Shown: positions 23,161 to 34,549 of the stretch, one piece after another
How the letters are laid out: each line of letters begins with the position of its first letter
How positions within the stretch are numbered: position 1 is the stretch's first letter
From: Monosporascus cannonballus
Taxonomy: Eukaryota > Ascomycota > Sordariomycetes > Xylariales
Direction: 5' to 3'
Assembly: GCA_004154925.1 (NCBI GenBank)
Contig: QJNS01000001.1
Span: 868,001-932,000 of the forward strand
Length of the DNA stretch: 64,000 bases
Made by a program: the position numbers and the translations under genes
The notes under the pieces: generated by a model
What the model was told of the DNA's origin: nothing
Seen by the model: only the letters and a program-made list of their open reading frames with translations
Databases searched by the model: none

Positions 23161-23745
23161 ATGTCGTTAACGGTAAATCTCGCAATCGTCCTAATTAAAC
23201 AAAAAAGCCTAGATTCTTTAGCTACTTATATTATTAAGTTTAGTTTTGAAATAATGCCGTATACGCCTTATTTCGAAAATAATGCCAAATGTCAAATAAT
23301 CGAAAAAATTCGTCGTTATAACGAATATATCAAGAATTGTTATCGCTATAATGGATCTGGCGTCCTAATTAACATTTTACGTTGCATTAAAAGAAAGAAA
23401 ATCGCTTAAATTACGAAAACACCTTTATTAAGGAAACTTTTTTACGTCTTTAGCAAAAATTTAAAAAAGATTTAACGCGCAAACAGCGCGATATTAACAA
23501 AATTATTAACCGCCTTCTCCGATTTCGTTATTAAAAGAAATTTCTTTACGCTAAGGGAATTAAAATTATTAACCGCAGATTTCAGTTAATAAATAAGTTA
23601 GATAAGTAGGAACGCGCGAGAATTAAGGCTTTTTCTTTTATTTCTCCTATTAACTCCCTTAACTGGTTTATTTCTAAGTGCCTCGATTAAGAGGCCCTTT
23701 TTGGTAAACCCGCTGCTGTTAATAAAAGTTTTTCAATAAGCGCTG
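23161..23745 (+). pseudogene. Antisense Cys-rich / coiled-coil ORF of element B
   Basis: Reading frame on the strand opposite to pol, between the chromodomain end and the 3' LTR. Its first 82 codons (23161-23406) are open. They include KFSFEIMPYTPYFENNAKC and YNEYIKNCYRYNG, where several Tyr are likely former Cys, giving a zinc-knuckle-like spacing. After a shifted and stop-broken stretch the same protein continues as RDINKIINRLLRFRY, KKFLYAKGIKIINRRFQL, ERARIKAFSFISPINSLNW and EALFGKPAAV, an Arg/Lys-rich helix followed by an acidic-type tail. A homologous frame sits in the same place and orientation at 62,790-63,405. From memory it resembles Cys-rich hypothetical proteins common in Pezizomycotina; function unknown. 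Confidence 0.6.
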
Positions 23746-26700
23746 GACGCAAATAAGGTTTTTGGCAGGTTCCCCGATATTCTTAAAGTTTACATATTTT
23801 TTCCATTTGATTAAATACTGAGTAAGTCCGTTTTATTTTCGTATATCGAAAATCTTTTTTATTTCGTATACTTATTCGTCTTTTACTTTTACATTATTTT
23901 ATGCCGTATATACTTTGATCATATCCGCTGTTAATGCGAATAAAGAAATGTGAAAAATTAAATAAAGTTTGACTTTTGATAAACGTTTTAATTAATAATT
24001 ATTTTCCGAGATTTTCTCGGTGATTTTGTATAGACCGATATATTTAAAATCGAATTTTTTGTTAAATCATTTTATTTAAATGTTTTTGGTAACGAAAAAA
24101 ACCATTTCCCCTTTTTCGAAAATTAATCCTTTTAACCTTTTTTAATTATAATATTTATTTATTTAATTTCTTATGAATTATACTTCCGTTTTTATTTTGT
24201 AATAGAGTTATCGTAAATATTCTAATATAAGGATTATTTTAATATTAGTTAGGCCGTTACCGCGTACTTTTTAATAAACCTTTAAAATAAAACCAAAATA
24301 TACGTTCGCTAATATTATTTTAACATTTTCGTAATAATTAGTATTTTAGGTTAATTATACAATTAGTAATTTCTTAACTTAATTATTTTATTCGCAATTA
24401 ATGCAATATCGTAAGTAAATTTCCAAAATATATTTTATACATTTTATTTATCCATTTGTTTAAAATTATAATATGCTAAATAATTTGTAATTCAAGTTAA
24501 TTTATAATATCAGGCGTTATTAAAATTTAAATACAAATATCGATTTTTTATTCAATATACTTTCTATTAATAATTTCTATATATATATGTTTTTGAAAAA
24601 AATATATATTATTTATTCGGCATTTATATTTTTATAATATGGTAAAAAATGAAAATATTTCGTCAATCGGTTGACGATTACAAAAATGCTATTGTAATAT
24701 ATTTCCGTAATTGAATTTTTTAACATAAGAAATTTAGTAATAAAGTCGAATATAACTAAATATCCTAATTACTTTATAACTAATAATAGCAGTAATTTTT
24801 CGTATGGCTTATATTGTCGAGCTTTTGCTTTCGCGCAAATATTATATTACCGTATAATTTTTTTATATCGTTAATTTTATTTTAAGAAAAAAAATACATA
24901 CGTTAAAGCCGTTTTAAGGTTTTATAAATCCCTAAATATCCGTACAACTAATATTTATATATTTTCGTATTAAATATTTTAATATGTTTCTAAAATTTAT
25001 ATCTTATTTGTTTTTTTAGTTTTCTAAATGATTATTATTATATTACTGGATTTTTTAATATATATCGAAAAGTATTACCCGAATTATCGCAATCTATTAT
25101 TAGCGTAAATATTCTTTTATAATAATATCGAAAATTATATAGCTAACTTTAGCCAATTTCTTTTCGAAATCTGGTCGTTTATTTCAGGTATTTACTTTAT
25201 TATTTTTTGAACCTTTTCTATAAATAATAACGAAATCGAAATTTGCCAATTTCTTTACATATTTTAATTATCGTTTTATAAGTTTTTTAATTATAGTAAA
25301 TCGGATAGGATTTTAATATTCGTATAAACCTTAATTTAATAAAAACTTGTTTTTTAAAAAAAATATCTAAACTCTCGAAATATCATAACAATGGCCATAA
25401 ATTCTTTATTTGAAATACCGTAATTAAATTCAACTTCTTTTAATTTAAACGAAAGAAATATAATAAGGTACAATTTGTCTTAATTATCTTGTTATTTAAT
25501 TACTATACTTAACGCGTAATCAGAAATATCGGTTTTTAATTTAACAAGACAATTTAGATCATATATAATTAATATTAACTTGTTAATCATCGTATCTTTA
25601 ATATTATAAAATATTTTTTCCGTATTTAACGTTCATTTATACTTTTTTTCTTTTTTCGTAAAATTTATTAAAAGTATAATTATTTTATTAAAGTTTCGAA
25701 TAAATTTCTCATAATAATTAATAAATCTAAAAAGTACTTATACCTTTTTAACTTTTATTTACGTTTGTTATTTTATAACTATAACGATTTTTTAAGGTTT
25801 ATTCTAATATATTATAAGATAATAATATATCCCAGATATTTTATTTCCTATTTATGGAACGAACTTTTTTCTGCGTTAAATAACTTTACGTTTTATAAAG
25901 CTTAAAAAACTTTATAAACGTATCCTGCATATATTTTTTTCCGTTTCGAAAAAGATAAAAATCTTATCGAAATAACATATAATAAAAATATCGCAATATT
26001 TTCGTACCACATAATTTATTTTCCGTTAAAAGATTATTAATACGTTCGTAAATCCTAGTAATATAACTAAATACTTAACTATTTCGTATTTTATTTTAAA
26101 ACTTATTTTCTATTCGTATGTTTTCTTAATTTTAATAAAATTATATTTATTTTTTAAATCGAATATTATAAATTATTTAATTCCGTAAAGTCAGTTTTTA
26201 TTTCCATAATTAAGGGTAATAATATTCGATTTTTAAGAATAATAACGTTTAATTATCGATAATTAACCATAAATCGTAATTTTTCGTTCTTTTTTAGCAT
26301 AAAAAACTAAAGGTATTTTGCTAGTAATTTCGAAAGTTAAATCTATTTTTTTCGTAGCCGATTTTCCCGGTATTTTTTAAGAATACGTAGTTTGTTTTTC
26401 CTAAGGTTATAAATAAGATAAAACTTCGTCGAAGATCCTTTTTTAAGGATTATTTCATAATTCTATTCCTTATGTTCAAATAATTTCGAATCGAGTTCCT
26501 CCTTAAAAAGCTGTTTATATCTATAATATTATATTAATATATTAATTAAATATTCTAACTTTTCGAGCTGTTATTATTATTATTTTAAATCGTTATTCAG
26601 TTACTTTAATTTCGCTTTAATAATAATAATAATATGTCGTCTTTTTCTTTAACACCCGTTTTTTATATCTTATCCTTTTAGGTAATAAGGTTTCTGTCGT

Positions 26701-29235
26701 ATCCTTATGCCTATATTCGTTACCATTATCAATCAAATATTAAGATTTTAATTTGTTTTCCCGTTTATTAATAAGGAATAAAATAAATTTTATTTAGCCA
26801 ATTTCTCCGTTTATTAAAATTCCGTATTAACGTATCTATAATAATCCTAAGATTATATCGTAATTTCCGAATAAAATAATATCGAAATTAATTATTTAAT
26901 ATCGTATTTGAAAAAAAAGTCGAGGTAATTAATTTCGCACATAATTTTTCCGTTATCGTAAGCAACTTCCTAACATTTGGTATTCGTTACTATATAAGGT
27001 TTTAATTTATATATCCATAATAATCTAAGTTTATTAATTACATTTGGTATAATATAATTCCTACCCAGAGCTCCGTAATCCATTATTGCGGTACACTAAT
27101 ACGTTCCGATTCGTATATCTAAAATAATAAGATTATTAACATTTTTTATCGTCACGTTTAAAACCTTTTTCGGAAATTCTCTTTGGCTTCTTTGGGTTTC
27201 GTTATTCTGCAGCTTTCTTATAGGTAATCTTTTTTTAATTCCTATTCGAATTTACTAAGCTTTACTTATATTTTTTTCGTTTAATGCGTTAAGCTATTAT
27301 ATTTGTCGTTATTGCCGGCATATTGTTTTTTCAAACTATATTAACTATTTTTAATTTTATTATAATTTCTCTTTTTATCGAATAAATTATTTTCTTATTT
27401 TTACGACTATATCTTATTATACATCGTCTTAAGTATTATTTTAAAAATCTTCTATAAATTAATATATTTCTTCCTTAATAACGTTTCTTTTCTGGGTATC
27501 TGTAATAAATACTAACTGAAAATGGAAATTTATAATAATTTTTAATAGTATTTTTTTTACCGTATGCTAAATTAATTCTTTTTCCGTTTGGTAATTATAT
27601 TATCCATAATAATAAAAGGGTGTTTCTTACGGGCATTACTTTCCTTCGGGCCAGCTTTCTGTTTCGACTAACTGCTGGATATTTCCTGGGGTTATGGTTC
27701 GAAAATATCGATATTATTATTTATTATTTTTGTTATTTTCGGTACGGTTTTGAAAATTAAATCCCTCGTAATACATACGGGTAATTTGTTCGTAAATATG
27801 TTATTTTTATTTTTCGTAATCGAAATATCTTCGTTATTAATAATATATGGCCTATATTCTGCCGTATCGATTAGGGGTTCCGGAACAAACTTTTTCTGTC
27901 TAATTCTGGTATTTGTATAATTATCCTTATACTATTTCTTATTATGCTTGCAATATTTATTAAGTTAATTTCCTAATTTTTCGCATTTTTCGTCGAATTT
28001 TTTGTTATAATGGTCTTTATTAAACTTTTTGCTATGGGGGACTTAATACGTACTTAAGCCGAATTATGTTAATAAATTTATTTCTCTCTTTTTGGCTTTC
28101 TTTAGATTATCTCTTAAGTATTAGTTTCCAGTTATTTTAACGGAGCTTTTTAAATACTTTATATTATGCTGCCTTATGTTCTATTTTGTTGCAATTGTAA
28201 CATTTAGTTTGGCTTTAGTCCTTTTTATAAATAATTCCTAGTTCAATAAGTCCTAGTTTTATGCCGTAAGAAATATTACTGTATCAAAAAACGTTAATAT
28301 TCATATATCGGGGTTTACTGTTATTTTTTCTTTTGATATTTTTAATACGTTATATGTATTATCGATCCTTAATTTTAATTATTATAATAATATAATTTAA
28401 CAGATAATTAAGTTAATCAAATTTCAAAAGTTTTTTTTACACTTTTTTTAGGCCTTCGAAAAACTTAATTATTAATATTTTTTATCCTTAGTTCAGTTTA
28501 CCTACTAATTATATTAGCTTATTACCGTAATTAGATATTAATTTTTTTGTCGTAATTACTGGATTTACATCTCAGTTTTTATGTTTTCGTTTACTATTCC
28601 GAAAACCTTTATTAATATTTACTTAAATTATTTGTAATTGTTATAAACTTTTACTATTTCTGGGTGTCTTTTTTTAATTAATAATGTAACGTATTTTTTT
28701 TATAACGAGCTTAAATTAAATAACCGTATTTTCGATAAATCGTTCGATTACGAATTTAATTCGTATAATAAACGTAATAAGTTAAATAGGAAAATATCCG
28801 AAACAAGTTCGGTATTAAGTTAAAAATAATTGTAATTTAATTAAAATTCCGTCGAAAAATTCTGGCTTAGGAGATCTAAAGACTTTTTTTAATTCCTTAA
28901 TAGAGTTCAGTTAAATAACCTAACTTATTCAAGGGGGCTTCCCGATTTCGAGAGCTATTTTTTCCCTCATGCTTCTTATAAACGGCTTGAAAAGATATCG
29001 TAAAATCGTTATTATTTTTTTTAAGCTGGAGAATACGTTCGTTTATAACATCCAGTTGTCAAAGAACTTCTTTACGAGGGAAACGAGGTTTCTCCTTTTC
29101 TTCCTAGGATTCCATTTTAATGTCCGTGTAATTAAGGATTTGGTAAATAGGCTATTCGGGCTGTTTGCTAGTAAATATAATGTTAATCGATATTGTTCAA
29201 AGTTTGACGGTATTACTAAACAAAAGCTTGTAACG
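23746..29235 (-). pseudogene. Gag-Pol relic of Gypsy element B
   Basis: Minus-strand polyprotein remains, reading right to left: gag (unreadable), RT (YFDKIFIF near 25,960), RNase H ending near 25,165, integrase, and the C-terminal chromodomain near 23,800. It aligns in reverse complement with the plus-strand pol at 59,850-62,790. The frame at 28969-29247 (+) lies antisense to gag and is probably chance. Confidence 0.75.
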
Positions 29236-29608
29236 TATAACGGCTAAGAGGTTTAATTAATTATTAAACTTTAGTCGTACGGGTTTATGTTAACAGAAAT
29301 ATCGTAGGAATTTAAGCAATAAATACAATAATCGTATTACGTTTCGTAATACCAAAGGTGCCTTAGGTAACGCTATTATATTACAAGCTGAAATTATCTA
29401 AATTATGGAAATAATAAGCGTATATATCGCTTTTTGATTGGATTGGATTTTTGTTAGATTTTAACGTTATTATAGATTTAATGACTTTGAATTTAGTTGG
29501 TTTTGTATAGATTTATTTGGATCTTGTTGCCAAAAGAGATCCAAATTACGTAACCCTTTTATATGGGTCCGACCGTCTTTGAGGCCGGTCTTAGGTTGGG
29601 TCGTAACA
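29236..29608 (-). repeat. 5' LTR of Gypsy element B
   Basis: 373 bp, direct repeat of 22709-23081, ending GGGTCGTAACA and followed by the CATAA duplication. Confidence 0.9.
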
Positions 29609-29613
29609 CATAA

Positions 29614-30332
29614 TTACTTAATTAGAACTATAATAAACCGGGGGTATTTATTAAAGGTTGTGAAAAAAAAACTATTAAGTTCTATAGCTCCGAAATACTT
29701 TACGGGGACCAAGTTCGTATATGTAATAACTTAAAGCAGTCGGATAGTTTTATCCGTATTATCGTATCTATTATCGTTTTTAGATTAAGTATAGATATTT
29801 CGGATATTAGTCGAATAGTACAATGGAATATACCGCAAAACCTTTTAATTAAAAATCTATGGTAACCATTTAATCGAACGGTTCGTAATTATAAGCAATT
29901 AAACATAACTAGCCATAAATAAGCCATATTATTTGCACTTTATTAGGCGTTTGATAGTTGTGGAACCGAGCCGTCCATTTTAAAGAAGAATAAAATGGCA
30001 AAAATTCAAGGTATGCGTACGTATGTTCTGTTCTAAGGGCATGGCCCGGTAAAACTGGGAGAATTCGGATTTATCGTATTCTGAAAAGGGGGATAATAAC
30101 GCGACGGGTTCGGGTTGTAATTATTACATGCGTTAAGGTTTAGAAATAATAAATAGGTCTTAATCAGAACCAGAATAGTATTAATAATAAGCTATAATAG
30201 AAATAACGGTATATAGATATATATATTTATAAAAAAACATTTTATTATTAAATTATTACGGATTTTTATTTTTTTATTTTTTTTTTGAAAAAGCAAATGT
30301 TCCAAACGAAGCCGTTTTTATGTAACTATAAT
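29614..30332. other. AT-rich flank right of element B
   Basis: Continuation of the DNA interrupted by B; moderately AT-shifted, no open frame or known motif. Confidence 0.5.
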
Positions 30333-30448
30333 TCAGGCCTCGCTGGCTCGTTACGGGGATTTGGGATTTGATTGGTTAATATTTAGCGTTGTGGAGCGGT
30401 ACTTGAGTGACTTTGAAGAAATTGGGAAAACGAGCCAGGGAGGCCTGA
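30333..30448. mobile_element. 116-bp MITE-like inverted-repeat element
   Basis: 20-bp terminal inverted repeats TCAGGCCTCGCTGGCTCGTT and its complement match at 19 of 20 positions. The core is about 76 bp and non-coding. No clear target duplication was found. Confidence 0.6.
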
Positions 30449-31500
30449 GCTAGCTGAGGTAACGGGAACCGCCTCATCCCTCCCTAGGTTATGGCCGCCC
30501 CCCAGGCTGCAGATCGACAAACGGACTCCGTGGGAGCTGAAGGAACGAGATCCTAGCGGGACACGGCATCATGTAGATACCGTATTATTCCCTCGAAATC
30601 CGGGGAATGCCAATGCCCAACGAAAGCGTTCTAGGGTTATGGGTTGAGGGTCCTCCAGCCTGCGTAATAGCCTAGCTGAATTCAGTTTACGGTGAACCTA
30701 ACCTAGCCTTCAATACAAGCATTTAGGGGTATTTTCTATCAGTATTTACTAGTAGTTCCACTTACTGTACTAGTAGCAGTTTTCCCTACCCTGGTTCTGT
30801 GATGAGTTGTATCTTGCTAGACCATGATCACCTGCTGTTTATGGCCTTGACCGGATTTCCCAATTTTCTCCATCGCCTGGATGATTTCCATTCAGGGGTT
30901 GAAGTCTTATCGTGACACTTGCTGAACACTGGCCTGTGCCGTAGGTATGCAAATGCGCCAATTAGCGGCGAAGACAGGGTTCTCGAAAGTCAGCAGGTTG
31001 CCACATGACCTTCAAGAGGGTGGAGTTCGGTCAGCTTACTCTCCTCCAGTATGCTTCGTTAAGCGGGTGTAAATCCAACGTATGCAGTGAGGATGTCCGG
31101 GTTCTCAGCTTATCGCCTGCGGGCACCATGTCATCTTACCTCAGAATGCGGACTTCGTATATTCTAAGTATTTTCGGGGGTTGACGCTTTGTACACGCTT
31201 TGTTTGACCGGTTGAGCACTTAATCACTTCTGCCCACTTGCTAACATTTCATCTTGTCTGGTAAATTATCATGTGTAAGTGACCATATTATTCGATTTTG
31301 AAAAACGGGTTTTTGAAATATGTGGCCCTCTCGCAACCCGTACTCAGTAGTAGATATAAACATTTCGCCATGCTGGGATAATCTACAGCCTTATAGGGAT
31401 TATGGCAGTTAGTGGCGTATAGTCCCGCATATCTAGAAGTCGCTGGTTTACAATAGGGGTACAAATAAATCCGTGCACCCACCTATTCCCCACCAAAAAA
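30449..31500. other. GC-normal patch without a gene
   Basis: About 1 kb of near-normal composition between AT-rich blocks. The longest frame is 64 codons (31288-31482, minus) and is not recognisable. No tRNA, rRNA or intron pattern was seen. It may be an ancestral intergenic remnant or TE tail. Confidence 0.4.
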
Positions 31501-31782
31501 TACCCTCCCAACTCTATTATGTTAATTTATTAAAAAAACAGAAACACCCGGATTATATCTTTATGTAAATTATTAAATACCTTTCCTTTTATTAATTATC
31601 TTCGTTATAATAGTGCTTCTAACTAGTAATTAATACAAGTTTTAATTCTAATATTTACTTATATAAATCTTAAAGCTTGATATTAATTGTAAGGTAAATT
31701 TTACCCTAGGGAAACTTACCTTTTGCTAATATAATTTTAATAATATACTTTGTAAAACTAGGTAAAATATATAATTAATAGG
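31501..31782. other. AT-rich block left of solo LTR
   Basis: AT-shifted DNA, nothing recognised. Confidence 0.4.
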
Positions 31783-31787
31783 TAAAG

Positions 31788-32141
31788 TGTGACGGCTAGG
31801 CTAGTTAACCAACTATTAAACCTCATCATACGGGTTTATGTTCGCAGAAGTATTGTGAGAATCTGAGCAATGAGGTAACTTAGTTACGTTTCGTAATACC
31901 AAGGGTACCTTGGATAACGAAGTTGTATTGCAAACTGCCGCTGTCTAAATTATGAAAATAACAAGTGTCTATATACTTGAGTTTCCTAGTTTGGTCGAAT
32001 AACTCCCGTTCGACCATTAGTCGAGTATAATCGATTCGATCTTGTTCGACCACTTGGTGCCACGTAATTTTGCCAAGGTCGGGAAATGCCCTGTTGCTTG
32101 TCCCGACGGTGGTTCTGGCCTCCAGTTGCCAGGCCATAACA
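31788..32141 (-). repeat. Solo LTR of the Gypsy A/B family
   Basis: 354 bp from TGTGACGGCTAGG to GGCCATAACA, with perfect 5-bp target duplications TAAAG at 31783-31787 and 32142-32146. There is no internal region, so this is the product of LTR-LTR recombination. The first ~190 bp match the other family LTRs; the rest carries a different U3 (TGGTCGAATAACTC type). It is almost free of RIP. The apparent 85-codon minus-strand frame inside it is only LTR sequence. Confidence 0.88.
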
Positions 32142-33451
32142 TAAAGAAATATAACAGGATATTTAAATTCTGCATAGCTAGAACATCAATATATCTTTTA
32201 ATAAAAACTAAATAAGCGTACCGACATGATTAAACTAGCAGTGTAATTAAATAATAAAAAAGGCAATAATATTTACCAAAACTAGCATATCAAAACATTA
32301 TTATATTAGTATTATTTAAGCTTATTAGTTAAATATAATGTTATATTTATATAGTTTTAACTTATTTATACTTTTTTAAATTATTATTGTCCTGTTATTA
32401 ATAAGGAACTAGATTTTATATATACTGAAATAACGATATAAAATAATTATGAACTAATCGTATATTTATTATAACGTAACATACTAAGATCACTGGAAAT
32501 AGTTGGGCTAAAAATAATGATTCCCCGACTCTCTAAAGACAAATTACGTAATTAAATTAGACGAATAGAGTCGAATGGAGTCGATTCAACTATTATCGAT
32601 TATAAATCGAACATAGTTGATTTAATTCAATTCGATTACAATAAAAATAAAAAACACGGTTAAGATATAAACGGATGAATTCGTATAAGTTAAATAATAT
32701 TAATTTGTAATATAAAGTCGTTACTTAAAATATTTTTATATTATAAAATATAATTAATTTAGGGTTGATTGTTGAAATTTTTATATATAACTATTAATAT
32801 AAAGAGTAGATTTAGATTTTAATAATTAAATATTTATTTATCGTTTATACGGTATACGTTTTTATTTAATAATATCATTAAGTGTTAATGATGATAATAT
32901 TATATTTATTATTAAACATTTTTAAAATAAAATTTAAAAGAGAAGAGTTAAAATTTGTATATAAATTAGTGTCTCGAAAATTAAATTAAAGAATTTCAGC
33001 TTCATGATAAGTAGAAAATATTTAAGGCTTTTTTTTAAAAAATATAAGTATATATATAATTTTAAAACTTTGATAAAATCACAAATTCAAAATTCGCTGT
33101 TGTAGTGTTTTCTTACGAAAAATACATTTAATGAATTTAAATGTATTATAAAAGATTACTTAAAAACGAAAAAGCCGATGAAAAAATCTTTTAAAAAGGT
33201 TTTTTAAATTACGTGAATGTCGAAAATAAATTAAAAATTAATTTCGAAAATTTGAACGAAAAACTGATTGCCGTATTATGTATTTTTAATTCTATTAAAA
33301 AATACCATTCTTTTAATATGTTATAATATTTTCTAACTTTATAATGAAAATACAATAAACGAATAACGAAAATAATAACATAATTATTATAATTTATAAC
33401 AAATTAAAAATTAATGTTAAAAACGAAATTAGTAAAATAGAACGATTTATT
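32142..33451. other. AT-rich block with LTR fragment (about 32,468-32,650)
   Basis: RIPped DNA without open frames. From about 32,468 to 32,650 it is similar, in reverse complement, to the U3 end of the LTR at 43327-43707: a shared GAGAGT...GGGA...CTTAGTATGTTACGTTATAATA-like end. It is therefore a truncated LTR from an element in plus orientation. Confidence 0.5.
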
Positions 33452-33576
33452 TGTTACGGCTTGGATTACCGTAGTAGGCTCTAGAATATATACAGCTGTA
33501 AGCACTAGAATGATTGCCATTGCGATCATTCCACTAATCTTTGCCTCTAGCGTAACGGTATAGTGCAGCCGTAACA
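33452..33576. mobile_element. Short TG...CA inverted-repeat element, copy M1 (125 bp)
   Basis: Ends TGTTACGGCT / AGCCGTAACA are perfect 10-bp inverted repeats. An internal stem GAATGAT...ATCATTC is present. Its flanks (TTATT, AGTGC) do not match. Copies M2 (46307-46437) and split M3 (58395-58460 plus 63829-63853) align along the length. Confidence 0.75.
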
Positions 33577-33992
33577 AGTGCAACTGTAATATTAGTATTT
33601 TCGATAAATATATTCTAAAAATCGTAAAATTCGATAATCGTAAATAGAAATAATAACAAAAGAAATGAAAAAAGTATTCGGACTAGGAATTCCATATTTT
33701 AAATATAAAAATAACAACAAATTAAAGTAATAAATAAATATTCGCGGCTTTCAGAAAATTTAATATTTCATATAGTATTAAGTCGAGTTTTATAATTTAT
33801 TTTTTTAAGTGGTAAAAGCTTTTATCGCATTTTTATTATTGTATTTATTATTATTATTTATCGAATATTAATTTTTTATTAACTGAATATAAATGAAATT
33901 TTATTTACTTAGTTTTACAGTTTATTAAAATTTTATATTAGTGCAATTATGGTTTTTTTAAGATTAATTCGTAATTTCTTAATCGAACGATG

Positions 33993-34384
33993 TGGGACGG
34001 CTAAGCAGTTTAACTAATTATTAAATCTAAGTCGTACGGGTTTATATTAGCAGAAGTCTCGTGGAATTCGGAGCAATGAATACAGTAACTGGTCACGTCT
34101 CGTAATACTAAGGGTATTTTGGGTAACGATATTTTATTGCAAGCTAAAGCTATTTAAACTATAGAAATAAGCGTATCTATATACTGTTACTTTTGCGTAT
34201 TTAATTCCTTTCTGCTCAGTGATGCTTAACTAAGCAATATGCTCAGTCGTGCTCAATTAAGCAGTTACTTAGTTATGCTCAGTTGATCTCTATTAAGGGC
34301 TTATCACGTGACTCGACCCACTTGGGTCCTGTTTTAGTCGCAGAGCGACCGTTTTCGAGATCCGTGCTTGGTTGAGTTGTAATA
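33993..34384 (-). repeat. Solo LTR inserted in element H
   Basis: 392 bp from TGGGACGGCTAAG to GAGTTGTAATA with target duplication CGATG at 33988-33992 and 34385-34389. Deleting it restores a continuous alignment of H to B near 26,880. Its U3 is a third type with repeated TGCTCAGT / TGCTTAACTAAGC motifs. Confidence 0.82.
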
Positions 34385-34549
34385 CGATGTTAAAGTTAAC
34401 TATTTGCTATCGTTTTTAGATAGAAATTTCGAAATAATTAATTTCGAGTATAGTTTTCTCGTTGTCGTAAGCGAATATTTAGTTTTCATTGTTTTTAGCG
34501 ATATAAAATAGTAAGTTATATTTTCAAAATAATATTTAGTATAATATAG

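Larger units (their letters stand above)
22709..29608 (-). mobile_element. RIPped chromodomain Ty3/Gypsy element (element B)
   Basis: 6,900 bp with two 373-bp LTRs (22709-23081 and 29236-29608). The target duplication reads TGTAA (22704-22708) and CATAA (29609-29613), which both derive from CGTAA by one deamination each. Pol runs on the minus strand. The RT core near 25,960 reads CYFDKIFIF (Gypsy YxDD box), the RNase H end is at 25,165-25,260, and a chromodomain-like YLIKWKKY lies at about 23,760-23,825, so the left LTR is the 3' LTR. All pol frames are broken by many stops. It is less mutated than element A, to which it aligns along its length. Confidence 0.9.

Noticed and set aside
28969..29247. 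92-codon plus-strand frame next to the B LTR
   Set aside because: It is antisense to the gag end of element B, runs into the LTR and has no recognisable content.
31880..32137. 85-codon minus-strand open frame
   Set aside because: It lies wholly inside the solo LTR 31788-32141, which aligns with non-coding LTRs; the frame is open by chance.
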